From the NCBI GenBank assembly GCA_008360955.1, contig LUCM01009389.1:121198-185197 (forward strand): 64,000 nucleotides of DNA, written 5' to 3'. The first letter of the stretch is position 1; every line of letters begins with the position of its first letter. The translations under genes and the position numbers were made by a program. The notes under the pieces were generated by a model. The model saw only the letters and a program-made list of their open reading frames with translations. It made no database searches and had not been told where the DNA came from. Origin of the DNA: Fasciolopsis buskii (Eukaryota > Platyhelminthes > Trematoda > Plagiorchiida > Fasciolidae). This document shows, piece after piece, positions 12,063-22,613 of this stretch.

Positions 12063-13165
12063 TACATTTGCTTCCAACATTTTCGATCTGCGAAACATCT
12101 TCTGTGGTGATAAATATTTAAAGCAATCTGTTTGCCGACTCGGAAAGAAAAAGCCTTGCTTTTACCATTCATGAACTAAAAAGCAATAACTACGCAATGA
12201 TCATTCTTTAAGTCTTGTCTTTTTCTGAGCGTTCCTCACATTCCGCCCGAGGCTCGTCGGTATTTTGGGGGTGCATATAATTTTACGGAGGTATAGTTTT
12301 ATACTGGCAATTAACAAACCAAAGTTCCTCAGATTTCAGGTTTCCAAACAGCAATCGGCATAAGTGTTCATTATCTCTGAAAAAGCATGACTTCGAAGCA
12401 GATCATAAACCTGAAAAATAGAGCCATGTTATTTGCTCGACTAGGGTAAATAAGAGTAGACGAAAAACATTTTTTAATGTGTACCTACTTGTGCTATGGA
12501 GGAAAACCTATCGGCGCATTAAACAAAACAAAAGACACTTTTAACGTTCCATAAAATTCCTCAAATAACGAAACAAGAACTTCCGGAATGATCATTTATA
12601 TTCATGGAATAAGAATTCTGACGTATGTCAGAGCTGTCTATCTCACTGTCGCATAGCCTCTGATCTCCAAGATTGCAATAGTTTAATAATTATCAAAATG
12701 CATTGAAAAATTAGGAATAAAATTACCTATCATTGAGGGCATTTTACGCAATTCATATTAATTGTGGCAATGAATTTCAAGGAAATCAGACACAATATGC
12801 CCATATCTGTAAAGCTCATGAAGACGATTGGCAACTTTCACTCCATAATGAGCATTTTCAACCATGGTTGTGTAGTTATTGCAATTCTATAAAGATGTTC
12901 TACCCCAAAGCGAGGTGTAATAACATAATAATAAACATTTATGAGCAGCCTCATTGAATTAAATGCCCAGAATTTAATTCCTCGTGGGAGCCTATACAGT
13001 CATATCGTTTCGCCCCCTAGGAAATATCTGATTACCGAACATGCCTGAATATTCTCGCAGCCGTTAGGGCAATTCGAGAAAAAACTTGGACTTCATGCCA
13101 CAGTCCAGGCTGGTACCGGTTCTATGATACCCTCAGAAAGAACAGAAAAAGCACTCGGTATATAT
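12063..13165. other. Spacer between hammerhead repeat units
   Basis: About 1.1 kb separates the two sets of ribozyme units. It has no recognisable RT, GIY-YIG nuclease or other protein motif. The 74-codon frame at 12733-12957 has no known features. If the flanking units were pseudo-LTRs of a Penelope-like element, this would be where an internal region should lie, but nothing here supports that directly. The duplicated assembly block repeats it at about 13449-14551. Confidence 0.4.
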
Positions 13166-13194
13166 ATACATTAATCACCAGAATCGAATCTGTG

Positions 13195-13237
13195 GCATAC
13201 CTGACAAGCGACAATAACCGCGAAACCGGTCGTGTGC
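13195..13237 (+). ncRNA. Type I hammerhead ribozyme motif (near-canonical)
   Basis: Helix I: GCATAC (13195-13200) pairs with GTGTGC (13232-13237), five Watson-Crick pairs and one G.T. The core CTGACAA (13201-13207) has A in place of the essential G8. Stem II is GCG (13208-13210) with CGC (13219-13221) around loop ACAATAAC. GAA (13222-13224) is intact. Stem III is ACCGGT, the predicted cleavage base is C13231, and helix I follows at once. The palindromic, nearly loop-less stem III matches the short stem III described for retroelement-borne hammerheads that act as dimers. The G8 change predicts little activity. The equivalent in the duplicated block is 14581-14623. Confidence 0.7.
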
Positions 13238-13313
13238 TCCCGAGCAAATTTCGTTTACGCATCCAGATACTACTTCCTGCTAATATATANTATGTGGATG
13301 TTTGGACAAGAGA

Positions 13314-13380
13314 GCACCGGGTACGCATACCTGACGAGCGACAATAACCGCCAAACCGGTCGTGTCGTGTGCTCCCGGGC
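13314..13380 (+). ncRNA. Type I hammerhead ribozyme motif with long helix I
   Basis: The core CTGACGA (13331-13337) is canonical, with G8 present. Stem II GCG/CGC encloses ACAATAAC. The next bases are CAA instead of GAA (G12 changed at 13352). Stem III is palindromic ACCGGT (13355-13360). Helix I is GCATAC with GTGTGC (13367-13372), an internal loop, then CCGGG (13317-13321) with CCCGG (13374-13378), possibly extended by two pairs past a bulged A. A 5-base duplication (GTGTC) precedes the 3' strand of helix I. Together with the neighbouring copy it implies an ancestral fully canonical ribozyme, but this copy should be inactive. Confidence 0.65.
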
Positions 13381-14580
13381 AAATTTTGTTCACGCATCCA
13401 GATACTACTTTTTGCTTATATATATATATATATGTATATATACATGTGTACATTTGCTTCCAACATTTTCGATCTGCGAAACATCTTCTGTGGTGATAAA
13501 TATTTAAAGCAATCTGTTTGCCGACTCGGAAAGAAAAAGCCTTGCTTTTACCATTCATGAACTAAAAAGCAATAACTACGCAATGATCATTCTTTAAGTC
13601 TTGTCTTTTTCTGAGCGTTCCTCACATTCCGCCCGAGGCTCGTCGGTATTTTGGGGGTGCATATAATTTTACGGAGGTATAGTTTTATACTGGCAATTAA
13701 CAAACCAAAGTTCCTCAGATTTCAGGTTTCCAAACAGCAATCGGCATAAGTGTTCATTATCTCTGAAAAAGCATGACTTCGAAGCAGATCATAAACCTGA
13801 AAAATAGAGCCATGTTATTTGCTCGACTAGGGTAAATAAGAGTAGACGAAAAACATTTTTTAATGTGTACCTACTTGTGCTATGGAGGAAAACCTATCGG
13901 CGCATTAAACAAAACAAAAGACACTTTTAACGTTCCATAAAATTCCTCAAATAACGAAACAAGAACTTCCGGAATGATCATTTATATTCATGGAATAAGA
14001 ATTCTGACGTATGTCAGAGCTGTCTATCTCACTGTCGCATAGCCTCTGATCTCCAAGATTGCAATAGTTTAATAATTATCAAAATGCATTGAAAAATTAG
14101 GAATAAAATTACCTATCATTGAGGGCATTTTACGCAATTCATATTAATTGTGGCAATGAATTTCAAGGAAATCAGACACAATATGCCCATATCTGTAAAG
14201 CTCATGAAGACGATTGGCAACTTTCACTCCATAATGAGCATTTTCAACCATGGTTGTGTAGTTATTGCAATTCTATAAAGATGTTCTACCCCAAAGCGAG
14301 GTGTAATAACATAATAATAAACATTTATGAGCAGCCTCATTGAATTAAATGCCCAGAATTTAATTCCTCGTGGGAGCCTATACAGTCATATCGTTTCGCC
14401 CCCTAGGAAATATCTGATTACCGAACATGCCTGAATATTCTCGCAGCCGTTAGGGCAATTCGAGAAAAAACTTGGACTTCATGCCACAGTCCAGGCTGGT
14501 ACCGGTTCTATGATACCCTCAGAAAGAACAGAAAAAGCACTCGGTATATATATACATTAATCACCAGAATCGAATCTGTG

Positions 14581-14623
14581 GCATACCTGACAAGCGACAA
14601 TAACCGCGAAACCGGTCGTGTGC
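14581..14623 (+). ncRNA. Type I hammerhead ribozyme motif (duplicate of the 13.2-kb one)
   Basis: Identical by eye to the motif at 13195-13237, including intact GAAA, palindromic ACCGGT stem III, 6-bp inner helix I and the G8-to-A change. It sits in copy 2 of the 1385-bp block and is probably the same locus assembled twice. It is followed by the long TA run. Confidence 0.7.
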
Positions 14624-14665
14624 TCCCGAGCAAATTTCGTTTACGCATCCAGATACTACTTCCTG

Positions 14666-14668
<3 letters not shown>

Positions 14669-14704
<36 letters not shown>
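14669..14704. repeat. (AT)n microsatellite, about 18 units
   Basis: A perfect AT alternation of 36 bases directly follows a ribozyme repeat unit. The single N at 13290 falls in the equivalent place of the other copy, which suggests that this run caused the assembly break. Confidence 0.95.
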
Positions 14705-14709
<5 letters not shown>

Positions 14710-14789
14710 GCTTGAAAACAAGCCCAGTACCAATACAACAACATATGAATGCTCAAATGGAACGAAGTTAGCAAACATATATGTTTACA

Positions 14790-14945
14790 CGTTTGCGCAC
14801 ATACACGTATATGAATATACATATCTGTTCACGCAAAATATATCCTTAGGTATGAATATGCATTATTACATTGTGCGTTATCATATTTGTTTCCGTTATC
14901 CAGATATAGCTTGGCTGCTACAGTACATGTTTCACTTGTTGTAGT
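14790..14945 (+). repeat. Very degraded hammerhead-type repeat unit
   Basis: The stretch CATATTTGTTTCCGTTATCCAGATATAG... near 14.88-14.93 kb lines up with AAATTTCGTTTACGCATCCAGATACTAC of the preserved units, about 248 bases after the previous one. No ribozyme core is recognisable. It is listed because it would make the right-hand set a tandem pair, like the left-hand set. Confidence 0.35.
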
Positions 14946-15700
14946 AATACACAGCAGTGGGCTCACCCTCATTACGGGGCATCTTAGATGGTTACAGTGC
15001 TTCTAATAAGAAAGTGAGAGAACTGCTACTCAAACTATACCATTGGTTTGGCATTCTTTTCCAATAAATGCTCAGCTGACCGCTGTGAACTTGCATTAGA
15101 TATACGTTCTACTGCGATATATTAAAGATGTTTCACATTTTTCGGACGAAAATGAAGAAAAAACGAAATGTGATAGAAGACTATTGAACCCACACCTCTG
15201 TATACATATATTATCAGTAGCATTTTATGTCACCTATGAAATCTCAATTTTTGCTTCTTTGATTGATTGGTGAACGGGGAATTGTGAGGCATTATTTTTT
15301 AAATTTTTCTAGCGGCTGATAAACGCGTGTGAATGTTTTTTCAGACAGAGCGTGCTCCGTATACCTTTTAGATGTTGATAAAACGGCTCAACGGCAAGCG
15401 TGTATAAGCTATTAGGAAATTAGAAGTAACTTAGATTAGACGTGTTCGTTTGACGATTGCCTGAGAATTATCCGTGGTCACCTAAGCACTGTAATTTGAA
15501 GGTTATATAGCAGCGTCATTGCAAACGTCAGGTGGGTGTGCTCTGGTTGTCGGAAACGGTATGACATCACGTATAAGTGCGTCATATTTTAACCCTAAGC
15601 GGCGAAAAGCATTGCCATAATGCGGACGGCTAATAGGGATGAGCTATATTCGTATGTTCGAGGGTCAGTTTATTTTGCATAAGACAGAATTGGCCGTAGC
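14946..15700. other. No recognisable gene
   Basis: Short frames only, no motif and no repeat shared with other parts of the window was noticed. Confidence 0.5.
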
Positions 15701-15835
15701 GGTCTAAAAAGTGTCCAGATTGATGTGTTGTCGGCGAGCTTCCCTACATTCCAATGCTGCGCGGAATTTAAAATTCTTTGCTTTCTGAAAGGCAGAGTTT
15801 TTGTTGCGGTATCAAGCCAATACCCATTTGCAGAG

Positions 15836-17640
15836 TTATGCATTGTACTCAGACATAGCAGGCGGAAAAGGAGAGAAGAGATGACTCATTCCCTTTATGT
15901 TCCCAAATCCGGGAATACCATACCCCAGCATAGACCTAGAACCCTTTGAAAGCTCCCCTGACGTGGAGCGAATAGCGTTTTTAGACAGTCTGTTCCAAGC
16001 GGACAATACGGTTTGTAAAAAACTGAGCACTTAATTCTAGCCTACAGTTACTCCTTCGTAGCCTCAGGCTGCCCCTTTGTGCCCCATATAAGAGCAAACC
16101 AAAAAGGTCACTAGCCTCTATGCCTGTTGTGCACTTCAAAATATTTAGGGTTTCTACTGAATCTTCTCCGTTTCATTTAAGCTCCATCGAGTAAGGGCCT
16201 AGGTCCTAAAGTCCTTGTGCATAACTCTTCCTTTTCTGCCCAGCCATAATTTGTGTTGCTGGGCGTTGGAAACCTCATTAAAGTCCATATCCCTGGCTAT
16301 TATGGGTCCGAGATTGTACAAAGTACTTGAGGAGAGGAAGTACTAACGCTATCTGCAAGGGGAGAAAAGCCTCCCTCTGAGAAGTCTGTTCTGCACTCCT
16401 CTGGCCTTGCTGGCCGCAACCCAGTACTGCTTAGATGGCTGAAAATCATTTGTGACGATGACCCGTAAATTATTGACTTCTGACACACAACGCAGCAGTC
16501 TATTGCTGACTTGGTCTGCGTTTGCGGTCAGCAAATGACATTTGCTAAGATTTAGTGGTAAGTCACGGCTTTTAAATCCCGGGATATATATATTCTCCTG
16601 CTATCTTGGCACAATCTGCAAAGCTGAAGCACGAGTTAGCCAACTCCTATGTCAAGTCGTTTATATATAAGTAGACCAGAAGAACTCTAAGCATAAAGCC
16701 CTGAGTTGCTCCGCCTGTGACATTTTCCGACCTAGATTTGCAGTTTTACACTCTAACTGCAAACCTACGGTTGCTGAGAAACTACTCCAACCATTGCCAG
16801 GCTGATTCAATTATGCTGAAAGGTGGGAGCTTATGGCCTAACAGAAAATGACTTACGTAATCAAAGGCTTTACTAAAGTCTGGGTAATGGACCGCGACCG
16901 CTTTGCCCTCATTCATACAGCGGGTTGTTTCTTCTAGAAACATCCGGAGGTTCCTTAAGCATTAGCTGTCCTTAACGAAACCGTGCTGGACCGAAGTCAA
17001 GAGCCTTTTATTTATCAGGTGCGAGCATAGACAGGTCCTAAATATCCGTTCTAAGCCTTTACACAATACTAACGTCAGACTTACCGGCCTGTAGTTGTTA
17101 GCCTTTTGCCTACAGCCTTTCTTACATATTGCCACAAACAGCCATTTTCCAGTCTGCCGGAAGTTCTCCTTGCCCGAATGACGCTCTGTAGAGCTCCGTT
17201 ACAGATGTTTGGGGGACATCCGCAATAGGCCGGACAATCGCTAGGTGGACGCCGTCTAGTACTGCTGTTTAGTGCTCTTAAAAGCCGCAGCCCTTCGTCT
17301 TCGTCTGCATTCAACCCTTCTAGTTTAGGTAACGTCCAGGCCCACTAGGAGATCCCGGGAACGTCAGGTTCTGCCTGGCAATACACTCTCCTAAAGAATG
17401 AAAGAGGTTTTTGCTCTCCCTATCCGAAAGAGATAAAGTACCATCATCCCTCTCCAAGGTTCCTACATACGCGTGGCCTTTTTAGGCTGCATATACGCAG
17501 GGAACCTCTTGGGGTTTACCTTTGAATCCTGGGCTAATTTCCTTTCATGTTCAAACTTAGCGTCCCCTTGCATTGCTCGAACTCTTTTCTAAACTAGTTA
17601 TTACTAAGTCTAGCGTCGACAGTCAGTGCTCACCTCTTAA
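15836..17640 (-). pseudogene. CR1/Jockey-like non-LTR retrotransposon (EN end and RT)
   Basis: In minus-strand order: the end of the endonuclease (LDLVIT near 17.6 kb); an EN-RT linker (LAQDSKVNPKRFPAYMQ-like); fingers (VQHGFVKD near 16.97 kb, compare QHGF.kG.S); palm (DFSKAFDYVS near 16.87 kb); GATQGF where the family has GVPQGSVLGP; thumb (a motif resembling LNLAKCHLLTANADQ and FQPSKQYWVAASKA); and the C-terminal FLQTVLSAWNRLSKNAIRS at 15.93-16.03 kb, a form of the FF.nRvv.lWN.LP tail. Many stops and frameshifts show it is dead. The ordered series from EN end to C-terminal tail makes the assignment firm even though no single frame is long. An ORF1-like part may extend to about 19.1 kb. Confidence 0.85.
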
Positions 17641-19110
17641 TCAAACTGCCTGTTTAACGTCATGAGTCAGGCCATGAATATGCAGCCAAGCCAAGGACCT
17701 GTTCATCAAGTTCTGTAGCAGCGTTATGAACGCAGAATCCTCCGCCTTATCTATCCGTTGGACCCACTAAATGCACCTTACTCCCACAGAACCTCTATCC
17801 GGACGGACGCAGTAGGAAATAACCTGCGCATCCAACGTAGTTAGAGTAAAATGGACATCTCGATGTGTATAATCCAGGCGAACTATTAGCAATACTCATC
17901 TCTTTTGTCGGCCGTCGGTTTTCTCCTGTCTATAATAGGTAAAACCTTCCGGAATAACCGCAGATTGATCCTTTGCAACCATATCATGGTGACAGTTAAA
18001 ATAACCGAACCGTGGGTTCCTTTCATTAGTTCACTCACTCACGTCCCAGACTGCAGGCTTTACTATACCATAACTTAGTATTTTCTTCTTGCGGCCCAAG
18101 GTCTTTTAGACTATCACTACCCGCTCTGCTCTCCGACGCAGTTTCTGAGGTTCACATCCATTTTTTGACTCCTCCTAAATCCCAGCTGCAGATTCTTGGG
18201 CTTGATCCAACAAGGCACTTTCATTCAGTGACTTACTGCCTGTGGGCCGCCCAGTGCCTTTGCGCTTCTTCTTACGCAGGTCCTAGTTCTCAAAAAATGA
18301 CGCGTTCTAGTCATGGGAGCTGCACTGATTAGTGTGCGCGCCACTACGGTCGCCAAGGTTCGTTCCTGTTCACGACCCTGCGTGCTACAGTTTGAAAATT
18401 TCGATGTTTAGTGCGTCAGCCTCTTTTTGAATTCCGTAGCCGCGCTGTTACCTTGCAACATTCTGAACATTTGTCGTTAGTGACCACGTCAGTAATGGGA
18501 CTGGGATTCGTAAGCGTCAATGCGTCCTTATCGTCATCTTTCGTGTGTTTTAACAGGAGGATTTTGTTTAGCACCAGTTTTTGTTTTTCGATTTACTGAT
18601 GGGTTCGCTCGTCTGGCGGGAAAAACAGCCCCCTGCTCCACTGCGGCAGTTCCTGCTTTACATGTCACCCAGCTGGCACTTAACTGCTCGTCCGGAGTAA
18701 TTGGTTTGCGGCCTCCGGCTGTGCTCAACACATGCCGCTCCTCCTAGCAACATGGCTCTGGTGTGTGTGCCGTCGAGCACTATTAGGAGGGGTCGAAGAT
18801 GCTGCTCACCCGGACCCTTACAGATACAAATTTTATGACATTTTACACGTCCAAGATTATCCTCAAAATATTGGTAATTAAGCTGTGAACCGACTTTCCC
18901 CCATCTTTAGCTCACCGGCTTTGCACAGTTGTGTTGCAGCAGCCTCTTGCTTTTCGCCACTCTTAAATAGCTGAAGATCGTCAGCTAGCGTTTCAGTCAC
19001 CAGGTTGAGAACATCCCATCTGGCTTATCTTTGTTCCTCTGGCGTCTTCTCCTTTCCGGCTCCCTTCTTATATTTCAAAGCCCTATTCTCGCCGAACTTT
19101 CTAGGCCGCT
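17641..19110 (-). pseudogene. Possible upstream EN/ORF1 part of the CR1-like element
   Basis: Minus-strand sequence near 18.95-19.1 kb can be read as a charged stretch (ADDLQLFKSGEKQEAA) like ORF1 or N-terminal regions of such elements. The frame at 18534-18731 is Lys/Ala/Thr-rich with no zinc-knuckle or PHD Cys/His pattern. Orientation and position fit the 5' part of the element to the left. No EN catalytic motif (ETWL, GDFN) was found here, so this is positional inference. Confidence 0.3.
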
Positions 19111-21116
19111 GATCCCCGTCAGCGGGCCTTACGGGCGTATTCCTCTGTGATGAGCCCCCAACGTGGCTGTATCCTAGTAGCTACTTAGGGTCTACAGACC
19201 CACGGATAAGTCGATCTTCAGCAAAAGTAACACATCGAGCACAAGCCCATTTAAAGGGCACGTGCTCTATGTGCAGCGCATAATTCTCTTTCGATGCAGC
19301 AGAGCACTTCTGTGTATATCCTTCGCATTAGATGCCACTCTCTATCTTTTTTGTACAACTGCTCGTCCCACAAACGTCCGTATCCAAATCTCTGAGCATA
19401 TCGTCAGGGGGAGAAATAGACTCTAACTGGTCAAAATCCTTAAACGTTGAGGCATAGATAGTAGAAAAACGGATGCGGGTAGGACTACACGATTACACTA
19501 ATAAATGAACCCCTGCAATGTTTCAAAAATGGTGGTCGGAGAAAAGTAAAACTTTTTCCGATTAATTAGCATGCCAAAGAGGATACCAAGTATCGCAGCT
19601 TCTAAAGAAATTATGAACAACACTTGGAAAATCAAACCATGCGGCAACTTACAGGGGTCACCGTGGGTGTTTTTCCTAGTAGCATTAAGGCACACTCAAG
19701 GGACTGTCGGACCTCACTCAAAGGTACGCTCGTGGTGCTTGGGTTTGAGTCACGGGACCAACGGTGGACTAATCTTTCTGGTCGCGAACTGCTGAGCAGA
19801 ACTGTCTACTGGCGGTGCACAAATTTATGAGTTGCTTGCCCCATATGGACCAATGCACACGAACGTCAATCAGCCTTCTTTTAGACCTCCCTATTATTAA
19901 ACCTTTTCATTGTGCTATTGATTTCTTAGGTGCATTGCAACGCATATCTTTAGTAAACGGCTGTTTCAGTCCGCTATTAATCTGACTATAGTCGAAATAA
20001 AAGGTCGATAAAAGTATACTTCTCTAAGTAGATAGAAGTCGAAATGAAAGCTGCATAAATGACCAAGTGATATTGCAAAGCAAGTTACTCATCGTCAGAC
20101 TGTGACGTTGTCCCCATTTACAAGCACGTGCAAAGCAGGACGACTACTAATTCTGAGACAGGTGTTTGGCGTAGGATAGGGACCATATTACTCGCAACAC
20201 AGAAATGGCTGGGTGTATATATTCATTCAGTTTTCTTTACAACAAAAACCTGAATACAGTCTTAATTCGCGACGTGTTCCGTGAAACACACACGAAATAA
20301 CCTTCATCGAATAAGATTTTAAAGAGTCCTGGTAGTTCGTAAATTACCGGTAGTTGATTAAAATAAAGGTCCCGAACACAGTAGTTCATGATGGATCGAG
20401 TTGAGTTCAGTTGCATAAGGCATCAGTGATCCACGGGACTAAGCGAGCTCCCAGGGTTATCCGGATGCTGCGCACTAATGTGTATATCTTTTCGGCACCA
20501 TTGGTAACACTTCTTATATATACTTGGTGTCCCATTGGCCTGCTGTGCGATATAATGAAAATTCGTAAACTTCCTATGTGAACGTCGCTGTGAGGAACTG
20601 TGAATCTGCGGGTTTCTAGTCCCGTCATCAGAAATAAGGTCCGCATCCCACTAACGTGTGAAGAACTAAAATTGGATGAACTTTTTGGAAGATTCGGCTC
20701 GTTGGCCGTTTCATTTGGTTAACATGAAGGATCAGTCAACGTTTATCCCGGATGGCTAAGCCGGCGAGCCTTTCGCTTTAACTAATCCGTTCCATAGATT
20801 TTAGCAGAACCTTTGTCATGAGATCAGTGGTAGCTTCCAGGTTTGTTTCGGCTATTATATCTTCTGTCATATTTTACAGACAAATGGAGTTTTACCCCAG
20901 CCGGCTTTGTTTAAACTTGAGTAACCTAAAACAATTCGATGCTGTGAGGCTGATTGTTTCAACGCGAATCTCGCAAAACGCTTGTTTGCCCTAACCACTT
21001 CATCACTTGTGAGATATTCTTACTGGGGTCCGTACGAATGCAATGATGCCAACCCGTAAACTCCGCCGGTACCACGAGAAGACGATTGAGAGTGATTGGA
21101 GAATGATTAGACTTAA
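19111..21116. other. No recognisable gene
   Basis: Short frames without motifs. Near 19.69-19.77 kb GGGTTTGAGTCAC resembles a pol III box B, but no convincing box A or second copy was found. Confidence 0.45.
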
Positions 21117-22613
21117 CAGGTTCCCTCTAGTGAAGCATGCTTGAACCTTCAAAGGTGGCCCAGTAAAAACATCAGAGGAAGAAACGACTGCCTTCAATGC
21201 AGTCAATAATGAAGCTTCTTGCGTCTCAGTGCTTAAATGTGGTTACCGATTCTTCAGAAAAGGCCGCAAATGAAGAGCTACAGTTGTGATAAGCCTCACA
21301 GCGGCAGTCACTAGTCTTTAACTCTCATCAACTGCCACCAAATTAGTCGCGATATTTAGCGTTGGCTCGTGGAAAACTGGCTTTTTACAGAGGTATGTTT
21401 GACGCGGTCCCGATGTACGGCAACTCGCGTCTTTATGCACCATGAGCTTCTTTACGAAGCCTCTCGCTGAGGGACCGAAAAATTGCTATGCACGCTTCGG
21501 CAGCTACGATTGGTTAAATAACTTCCCAGTGCCATTCGACGTATTTTCGGCACTGCCAATATTGTGAAGCAGGGTTTCATGTAGTTAGAATTTCTGGTAA
21601 GCCACTAATTTTAGGAACCGATGCGCTGGCGAAGATGGGGATTTCCTTGCGAATGCGTCACTCAGTTCTACAAAGTTTCATTTTGCCAAGTTCTCTGACT
21701 ATATTGTTTTCCATATTGTAGAAGAACATTTCCTTGTGGTGTTGTAACACCCCTTCTTTTTCCCCGAATGCGGGTCAGTTCGTCTTTCCTTAAGCATCGG
21801 ATTTCGCATTTCGGCCAACTTCGGATGAAGCAAACATAGCCACTTAAACCTCCGAAACCTGGAGACACAAGCACTAATGTTATCTAAAAAGAGAAAGGCT
21901 AAATCGGAGCCAAATTATTTAAAATCAACAAATGCGACTGTCAACCGAGTGTCGAGCCTTGGGTTTCTTCGATAATGATAACATTCGAGTTTCAACCGCG
22001 TCCCACAACCTGAACGTAAGAGGCCCCTTCATGTGAAAACCACTAGGCCAACTTGGTATCCTAGGGGCATGGTGTTGTGGCACTGACCGACGCATTTCCC
22101 TCTCTAATTAACTCATCATTAATGTCGTCTTCCATTCCTGACTGTTAGAGACCCGTCACTATTATTCCCATTCCTAAATCTAGCAGTTCTACTGCTTTAG
22201 CAAAACGCTTTCGCCTCATCGCCTTAACATCTTCTAGTCTTAATCTGATGGAGCGTGCTATATTGGAGCACCTGTATTCTTTTATGTATCCTTCTGACGA
22301 CCCATTTCAGCTTGCCCATAAATCTAACAGGTCCACTTTGGACCCCGTCGCTTCCCTCATTCACCACATTTGTAAGTCCTTAAATGCATCGATGAAGTCT
22401 GTGCGTTGCCCGTTTCTGAACTATTCGTCGGCATTTGATTCTGTCCTACGGTCTTTTCTACTTCACAACTGGAAACATTTGGTTGTCCCACGTCTTCAAT
22501 AGCATGGCTGTTTGTTTACATTACTAACCGAACCCAGTGCACACGAATGGACGGTAAAACTTCAAAATCGTTGATTAACAACTCAAGTGTGTTACAGGGT
22601 GCTGTTCTTTCAC
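21117..22613 (+). repeat. 1.5-kb interspersed repeat, copy 1
   Basis: Matches 46979-48472 in the same orientation. The first ~1030 bases (to about 22145) differ at only a handful of positions, nearly all at the left edge. The remaining ~470 bases, which encode RT, differ at about 16 positions plus a 3-base indel. Copy 1 continues into more of the same RT after 22613, whereas copy 2 is replaced by other sequence. Minus-strand frames over it are shadows. Confidence 0.9.
21548..21712 (+). pseudogene. Weak retropepsin-like fragment
   Basis: One open stretch reads GFHVVRISGKPLILGTDALA followed by KMGIS, which resembles the C-terminal half of retroelement aspartic proteases (h-x-hILG.D.L...G). No DTGA active-site motif was located upstream because the frame is broken. 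The identical sequence lies in copy 2 (about 47.41-47.57 kb). It could be chance; only a profile search would tell. Confidence 0.25.

Larger units (their letters stand above)
11905..13289. repeat. Second duplicated 1385-bp block, copy 1
   Basis: Repeated at 13291-14675 at a constant offset of 1386, with a single N at 13290 between the copies. Only two differences were noticed, at 11935/13321 and 11993/13379, both near the left end. The right end of copy 1 stops inside a TA run that is 36 bases long in copy 2. This is most simply a contig break in a microsatellite with unmerged overlap; a real tandem duplication is the alternative. Confidence 0.85.
13291..14675. repeat. Second duplicated 1385-bp block, copy 2
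   Basis: Partner of 11905-13289. It begins immediately after the N at 13290 with TATGTGGATG and continues past its right end through the full TA run into unique sequence. It carries the better version of the left-hand ribozyme (G at 13321 and 13379 restoring helix I pairs). Confidence 0.85.

Noticed and set aside
11758..12174. Several open frames with YIYIYI stretches on both strands near the ribozyme repeats
   Set aside because: They are translations of TA microsatellites and the hammerhead repeat, not genes.
19690..19775. Possible tRNA-like or third SINE sequence (GGTTTGAGTCAC)
   Set aside because: Only a loose box B; no box A at the right distance, and the SINE tail words are absent.
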